From positions 109,067-173,066 of the IMG/VR virus record IMGVR_UViG_3300034073_003944: a stretch of 64,000 nucleotides of DNA; one strand, 5' to 3'. Below the pieces are notes generated by a model. It had not been told where the DNA came from and ran no database searches. It saw nothing but the letters and a program-made list of their open reading frames with translations. Both the position numbers and the translations under genes were made by a program. Shown one piece after another: positions 59,875-64,000 of the stretch (position 1 is its first letter; the number at the start of each line of letters is the position of its first letter). This stretch comes from a virus.

Positions 59875-61026
59875 TTTTTTATCAATCAAGTTTTTAGATG
59901 TGTCTTTAATCTTATTGATGTAACCTTTTGTTCTCAATAACTTGAATACCAAGTTTTCCGTGCTATATTCACCTACACTATCTAAACCGGTTTGACGCAT
60001 ATCATATATCTTTTTCATTAACTTCTTAAGTGCATCAATATCTTCACTTTCTACTGCTTTATCTATTCTAGCGGTTAAATCTTTATACTTTTTCTTTATA
60101 GCGTCTTTATCAATATCTAAATCCTCGTATTCAGGCTTTAAAACCCACTTATCATTTAATATGCTGTATACTGCTTGACTTTTGTTTTTTTCGTCTATGT
60201 CTTGTATATAAACTTCAACCGGGTGATTGCCTACTCTTATGTGATGATTTTGATTCCAATTGCTTTTAAGTGCATCAACATATCCTTTTACTAAATCTTT
60301 ATTTTCGTCAATATCTTTAAAATCAATTAATATATGTAAATCAATATCGCTTGTGGGAGTCCAGTTATAACCCGCACTACTACCTATCATTAGTATATCT
60401 TTTATAGGCGCTTCTAATTCAGTATTTTCATAAAAGGCTTTGCCTATTTCTTTGAGTGATTTAAGCACATCTTGCTTAAGATTATCATTCTCATCAAAAA
60501 GTTGGGGGTTAAGTATACTATTATAAATTCTATTAGATTCTTTTATACCGGTTAATTCTTTTAACTTATTAATAGTGTCTATGCTATTTTTATGTAATAT
60601 GGCTTTACCACCAGCTTTTACAAACTCATCAACATTTTGAGGCTTGTCATCAATTAATATACTATCAGGTGTAGCAAATTTAGCTTTATCGGTTGATTTG
60701 CTAACAAGATTAGGCTTAAGCTTAATATTGTTATTTTTAAGCCAAATTAACTTACCTTTAGTTGCAGCTGAGTTTGGTGCATGACTTAATATTTCAGTGT
60801 TGCAACAATTCAAAAAATTGTAAAGTAATTCACCATCAGTCATCCACGGCAATGTAGCATAATACTCACTGCCTTTATCGTTAACTAATTGATAACGAGC
60901 TTCTTTGCCTTTGTCAGCTTCATATTGTTCAACAGGTATACCACCACTAAAGCGTTCAAATTGCTTAGCCCAATCAGCAATTACTCCATCCATATCCAAA
61001 TATACTTTAAACTTAGGTACTTTCAT
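59860..61026 (-). CDS. Fusion of HAD-type phosphatase and pol-beta-like nucleotidyltransferase
   Basis: A 388-residue protein. Residues 1-165 are a HAD hydrolase of the 5' nucleotidase type: KVYLDMDGVIADWAKQFERF (D-x-D-G-V nucleophile), ILSHAPNSAATKGK (motif II/III) and SILIDDKPQNVDEFVKAGG (motif IV). From about residue 200 a nucleotidyltransferase domain begins: MIGSSAGYNWTPTSDIDLHI (G-S-x11-D-x-D) and HPVEVYIQD (third acidic residue). The pairing suggests that one half makes or removes a phosphate and the other adds a nucleotide to it, but no pathway is known. A box CTATTTATA stands 4 bases before the ATG. Confidence 0.7.
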   Translation of the reverse strand: MKVPKFKVYLDMDGVIADWAKQFERFSGGIPVEQYEADKGKEARYQLVNDKGSEYYATLPWMTDGELLYNFLNCCNTEILSHAPNSAATKGKLIWLKNNNIKLKPNLVSKSTDKAKFATPDSILIDDKPQNVDEFVKAGGKAILHKNSIDTINKLKELTGIKESNRIYNSILNPQLFDENDNLKQDVLKSLKEIGKAFYENTELEAPIKDILMIGSSAGYNWTPTSDIDLHILIDFKDIDENKDLVKGYVDALKSNWNQNHHIRVGNHPVEVYIQDIDEKNKSQAVYSILNDKWVLKPEYEDLDIDKDAIKKKYKDLTARIDKAVESEDIDALKKLMKKIYDMRQTGLDSVGEYSTENLVFKLLRTKGYINKIKDTSKNLIDKKLSID

Positions 61027-61030
61027 CTAT

Positions 61031-61038
61031 TATAAATA
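61031..61038 (-). promoter_or_regulatory. Putative late promoter box TATTTATA, 4 bases before ATG
   Basis: Minus strand CCTATTTATA, ATAG, ATG (61026). The 175-base interval upstream (61027-61201) holds no other clear gene or hairpin. Confidence 0.4.
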
Positions 61039-61201
61039 GGTAATATTCAGTGTTATTTTTATAAAAAGTACCTATGCTTTAAGCAGCTTATTATATAAGC
61101 ATTTATTATATTTTATATCTCATCAAGTACTTTCAGTTCATCAAAGCGCTTGCTTATACTTATACTTTCTATAAATTCAAAAGTCAAAAAAAATATTTAT
61201 T

Positions 61202-61405
61202 TTATTTTTGATTTGTTTCTAATGATTGATTAAATTGTTCTTGTGACATTCTGACTACCACTGAATTTTTCCGTCTCTCCAATTCCATATCTATCAAATC
61301 TAAATTTTTTTGCAGCCTTTTAATTTCGACTGTTGTATCATATGCAAACGCTTTTAATTCAATATCACTCAATTCAAAAACAGGTTTATTCGTGTTCATA
61401 TTCAT
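61202..61405 (-). CDS. Small coiled-coil protein of unknown function
   Basis: A 67-residue protein; residues 10-47 (ELSDIELKAFAYDTTVEIKR, then L-Q-K-N-L-D-L-I) form a helix with heptad-like spacing. Similar short proteins occur between virion genes in T4-like phages, from memory. It starts four bases within the end of the glycosyltransferase gene upstream, so it is co-translated with it. Confidence 0.5.
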   Translation of the reverse strand: MNMNTNKPVFELSDIELKAFAYDTTVEIKRLQKNLDLIDMELERRKNSVVVRMSQEQFNQSLETNQK

Positions 61406-62424
61406 ATATATTCACTTAATATATTATCTATTTTTTTTAAAAATCGTTCTTTTGTGAATTGACTAGCATGTTTAGCGGCCAAATAACCTTTGTGTTTTAC
61501 TTCATCTCGGTTATTATAACAATATATCATTTTTTCAATCATATCATCTTCGTTAAATTCACTCCACTTACCACTATGTTCGCCCCAGTGATTTTTACTA
61601 TACACTTCTTCGTATTTTATTTCAAATCCAACTTGATTGTTAATAAATTCTTTTAATCCTCCATAAGATGTATATATCACGGGTCTACCACAACACATAC
61701 TTTCTTGTTGCATCATTCCCCATCCTTCACAGGTAACGCCGCTTACATATACATCCAAATTATAATACCAATCACATAATTCGTTTTGATTGTATGTGGC
61801 ACTGATGTATTTTATACGAGAATCAAATATTTTATTTGTAATAGATGTACATGTTTTAACTTGTAATTCAACATCGTTAAATCCACGAAACGCTTTGATA
61901 AAACAGTTAATAACTTTATTTAAATTTTTACGAGGATCTTCATTTGCAACTCCAAATATAAATTTATTTTTATCATTATGTTTCTTATAAGAAAAAAAAT
62001 TTGTGTCACAAAATAAAGGTACAACATCTATTTTTGTATTTAATCCTTGGTTTTTAAAATTAATTTTATTATAGTTGTTTGGTACCATTATATGATGGAA
62101 TTTACTTAATATTTCAATCATTAAATCATTAATTTTCGTAGATTCCCACATTGTAAATAATACTCTAGGCCTATCAAACGAAATATGTGTAAAAACATTA
62201 TGCATTGATATATCATTTGATAGACCAAGCAAACATAAATCCAATAAATCGGAATCGTAAGTATAATTTTTGTCAAAAAATGAAAGATATTTTTCGGATA
62301 TTGGAGTGTAAGATCTCGGTATTACATTATATCCATTTTTTGGCAAATCATTTAATAAAGTATACAACAAGTTTCCATAACCAGATTCAAAATTGTATGT
62401 CGATGTTAGTGTAATATTTTTCAA
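61402..62424 (-). CDS. GT4-type glycosyltransferase among tail genes
   Basis: A 340-residue GT-B enzyme starting at a TTG that overlaps the stop of the gene before it (TTGA). FGVANEDPRKNLNKVINCFI begins the donor domain, DVYVSGVTCEGWGMMQQESM holds the complete E-x7-E motif, and CCGRPVIYTSYGGLKEF follows. Unlike the left-arm transferases it lies in the tail-fibre region and is co-transcribed with fibre genes, so it may glycosylate a virion protein. The first 150 residues form the acceptor domain (FESGYGNLLYTLLNDLP). Confidence 0.75.
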   Translation of the reverse strand: MKNITLTSTYNFESGYGNLLYTLLNDLPKNGYNVIPRSYTPISEKYLSFFDKNYTYDSDLLDLCLLGLSNDISMHNVFTHISFDRPRVLFTMWESTKINDLMIEILSKFHHIMVPNNYNKINFKNQGLNTKIDVVPLFCDTNFFSYKKHNDKNKFIFGVANEDPRKNLNKVINCFIKAFRGFNDVELQVKTCTSITNKIFDSRIKYISATYNQNELCDWYYNLDVYVSGVTCEGWGMMQQESMCCGRPVIYTSYGGLKEFINNQVGFEIKYEEVYSKNHWGEHSGKWSEFNEDDMIEKMIYCYNNRDEVKHKGYLAAKHASQFTKERFLKKIDNILSEYI

Positions 62425-62693
62425 TTTGGTATATAATAACTACCTATAACACTCTGTTCAGTTAATAATTTATTTGCTGTGACCGCCATGGAAGAACTTA
62501 ACATGGAAAATGCCGTATCAATACATTCTTCAGTGGTTTTTCCAATAAACTGAGATCCTGTTAATACAGTTTCGTGATACGCTGATATCGACTCGTCATC
62601 CACATGCACTAGATTAAACCCGACGATTTTAGCGGGAGTCTCGCCTAATTTATGATCAGAATATCTTATAATTTTAAATTTAATATTTTTCAT
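62421..62693 (-). CDS. Unknown small protein between fibre gene and glycosyltransferase
   Basis: A 90-residue alpha/beta protein (IKFKIIRYSDHKLGETPAKI; TEECIDTAFSMLSSSMAV). It lies three bases after the fibre-like gene's end and overlaps the glycosyltransferase start, so it belongs to the same unit. No family recognised; a fibre accessory protein is possible. Confidence 0.45.
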   Translation of the reverse strand: MKNIKFKIIRYSDHKLGETPAKIVGFNLVHVDDESISAYHETVLTGSQFIGKTTEECIDTAFSMLSSSMAVTANKLLTEQSVIGSYYIPN

Positions 62694-62696
62694 ATA

Positions 62697-63347
62697 TTAT
62701 CCCCACAATCTTATATAATATGTTCCAGCTACAACGGATGTCGCTGGACCCACATTGGCGCCAATTTTTACCGCCAACCATCCTTTAAAAACACTAAAAT
62801 TTGCACTGTTAGTAGATCCATTTCCACCACAATTTGTAAATTCTAAAGCTGGTTTACTTGTACCACCCGCATTTATAAGCAATTTTCCATCAGTAGAGTT
62901 TATTCCAGCTGCAGCACCTATACCAGTATTACCCGTTATAGTACATGTACCTCCCACATCCAATGTATATGCAGCTCCGGTTGTACCATTGCCTACTGAA
63001 AGACCTGTACCTCCAATATTAGCTGTATAAGTACCACCGTTATTTACAAAATAAATTAATTGTCCCGATGAAGCGTTTAAATATGTGTTTCCAACAGGAC
63101 CGTGCATTAAACAATAATTAGTGGTAGTACCGCCGGTATTAGTTGTAGCTGCATGATAAAAGCTAGCATAATCTCCCCAAGATGGATGTCTACCTACTAC
63201 AGCATTTCCAGCTCTAAATAAACAATAATTTGCACTATTATTCCAAGCTAATGATCCTGTAAGATCTAATTTATATGAAGGCGGTGTAGCGGATGTAACA
63301 AGAACCCTTAAACTGCTTGTAACACCTGTTAATTGTAATTGTGCCAT
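62697..63347 (-). CDS. Tail fibre-like structural protein
   Basis: A 216-residue protein rich in Gly, Thr, Ser and Asn. AAYTLDVGGTCTITGNTGIG and DGKLLINAGGTSKPALEF copy the repeat style of phage fibre shafts that precede intramolecular-chaperone domains. The first 110 residues are also strand-rich (KLDLTGSLAWNNSANYCLF). No chaperone domain is fused here; the neighbouring fibre gene upstream has one. Probably a virion surface or fibre protein. Confidence 0.6.
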   Translation of the reverse strand: MAQLQLTGVTSSLRVLVTSATPPSYKLDLTGSLAWNNSANYCLFRAGNAVVGRHPSWGDYASFYHAATTNTGGTTTNYCLMHGPVGNTYLNASSGQLIYFVNNGGTYTANIGGTGLSVGNGTTGAAYTLDVGGTCTITGNTGIGAAAGINSTDGKLLINAGGTSKPALEFTNCGGNGSTNSANFSVFKGWLAVKIGANVGPATSVVAGTYYIRLWG

Positions 63348-63364
63348 ACTTTATATAACTATAA

Positions 63365-64000
63365 TTATAATCCCAACTTTTTATTTATTATATTTATTTG
63401 TTCTTGTTGTTTATCAATTAAATCAACAATTTCTTTTATGCCTTGTATTAACACTGCGGTTAATTTCGTATAATTAACACCGCTTAATTTACCATTGTGA
63501 TCATAACTTACAAATTCAGGATAAATTTTTTCAACTTGTTCAGCTATCAAACCTATCATCAATTCAGATTTAGGATCATTTTTATATCTAAAATATACAG
63601 GTACTAAAGAAAGTATCTTTTGTAAATGTGGAGGTATTAATGGCGTTATATCAGTTTTACTACCTTCTGTAGATGTTTCAACTAACGAACCAGCAACAGT
63701 AAGCGTTGTTCCAGAAACACTTAAGAAACTTACACTTTGTAATGTAGTTGTACTTGTTGTTTTTACAAGATAATCGGGTTGATTTGTAAACGAACCACCA
63801 CTTATACCACTTGTACCTGCAGGAGCACTTAAACCGGAAGTTCCTTGTGTACCGCTGCTACCACTTGTACTATTACTACCGCTTGTACCCGCAGCCCCAC
63901 TCTTACCAGCACTACCATTTGTTCCGCTACTACCGCTTGTGTTGCTACTACCACTTGTACCAGCAGCACCATTTGCACCGTTACTACCGTTTGTTCCGCT
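63365..64000 (-). CDS. Collagen-like tail fibre with C-terminal intramolecular chaperone (S74-like), 5' end missing
   Basis: The frame is open from the right window edge to the stop at 63365 (at least 211 residues). The visible N-terminal part is a Gly-x-y repeat (GTNGSNGANGAAGTSGSS and onward for about 65 residues), as in collagen-like phage fibres. A short strand region follows (TTTLQSVSFLSVSGTTLTV). The C-terminus reads FRYKNDPKSELMIGLIAEQV, then E-K-I-Y-P-E-F-V, the signature of the endosialidase-type chaperone (Peptidase_S74) that trimerises the fibre and is then cut off. A final coiled helix (LIDKQQEQINIINKKL) fits the family. The apparent ATG/TTG near 63560 is internal. Confidence 0.8.
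   Translation of the reverse strand, partial: SGTNGSNGANGAAGTSGSSNTSGSSGTNGSAGKSGAAGTSGSNSTSGSSGTQGTSGLSAPAGTSGISGGSFTNQPDYLVKTTSTTTLQSVSFLSVSGTTLTVAGSLVETSTEGSKTDITPLIPPHLQKILSLVPVYFRYKNDPKSELMIGLIAEQVEKIYPEFVSYDHNGKLSGVNYTKLTAVLIQGIKEIVDLIDKQQEQINIINKKLGL

Noticed and set aside
61113-61187. Short minus-strand frame of about 24 codons with a TTG start in the 175-base gap
   Set aside because: Too short, no ATG and no ribosome-binding site. It may be a gene remnant but cannot be supported.

Overview
The window is one contiguous, almost gap-free stretch (no gene-free interval longer than about 180 bases) of an AT-rich, large T4-related tailed phage genome. T4-type hallmarks read directly from the proteins are: a gp19-like tail tube, a gp26-like baseplate/tail-assembly protein, a gp53-like LysM baseplate protein, a tape measure, a gp32-like single-strand DNA-binding protein, UvsX/RecA, an RNase H-like 5' nuclease, a DnaB/gp41-type helicase, a gp62-like clamp-loader subunit, a dNMP kinase and dUTPase. 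Two free-standing homing endonucleases are also present. No integrase, tRNA, CRISPR array or host housekeeping block was seen. The host cannot be named; two proteins with Gram-negative-type signal peptides and the envelope-type sugar genes suggest a Gram-negative bacterium.

Layout. (1) 1-22.2 kb, almost all on the + strand: a Cas4/RecB-type nuclease, a small ribbon-helix-helix protein and dUTPase, then a dense island of about 20 overlapping genes for glycan work. These are GT-A and GT-B glycosyltransferases, four NAD-dependent nucleotide-sugar enzymes (GalE-like, UDP-glucose-dehydrogenase-like, PseB/CapD-like, RmlD-like) and several SAM methyltransferases (TylF type, C-methyltransferase type, Methyltransf_24-like). 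Together they look like a phage-encoded pathway that builds, methylates and transfers unusual sugars. (2) 22.15-46 kb, - strand: DNA metabolism and replication genes mixed with a long repetitive tail fibre, a UV endonuclease, a DUF4338/DruA-like protein, a MoxR-ATPase plus VWA pair, a PAS-domain membrane protein, a B12-dependent ribonucleotide reductase, and a divergent family-A polymerase-like protein. (3) 46-64 kb, - strand: tail and baseplate module (hub-like protein, LysM protein, large structural protein, tape measure, gp26, tail tube), two nucleotidyltransferases, another glycosyltransferase and tail-fibre genes ending in a collagen-like fibre with an intramolecular-chaperone tail.

The most notable signals are these. 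First, the open frame between gp26 and the tape measure has no ordinary start codon and joins gp26 through a +1 shift at a run of seven T, in the genomic position of tail-chaperone frameshifts in other phages. Second, a recurrent CTATTTATA box lies 4-5 bases before the start codon (or 9-27 before) of mainly structural genes and three times directly follows a rho-independent terminator, suggesting an unusual late promoter that could give leaderless mRNAs. Third, the glycan island contains a glycosyltransferase split by an in-frame stop with its own internal ribosome-binding site.
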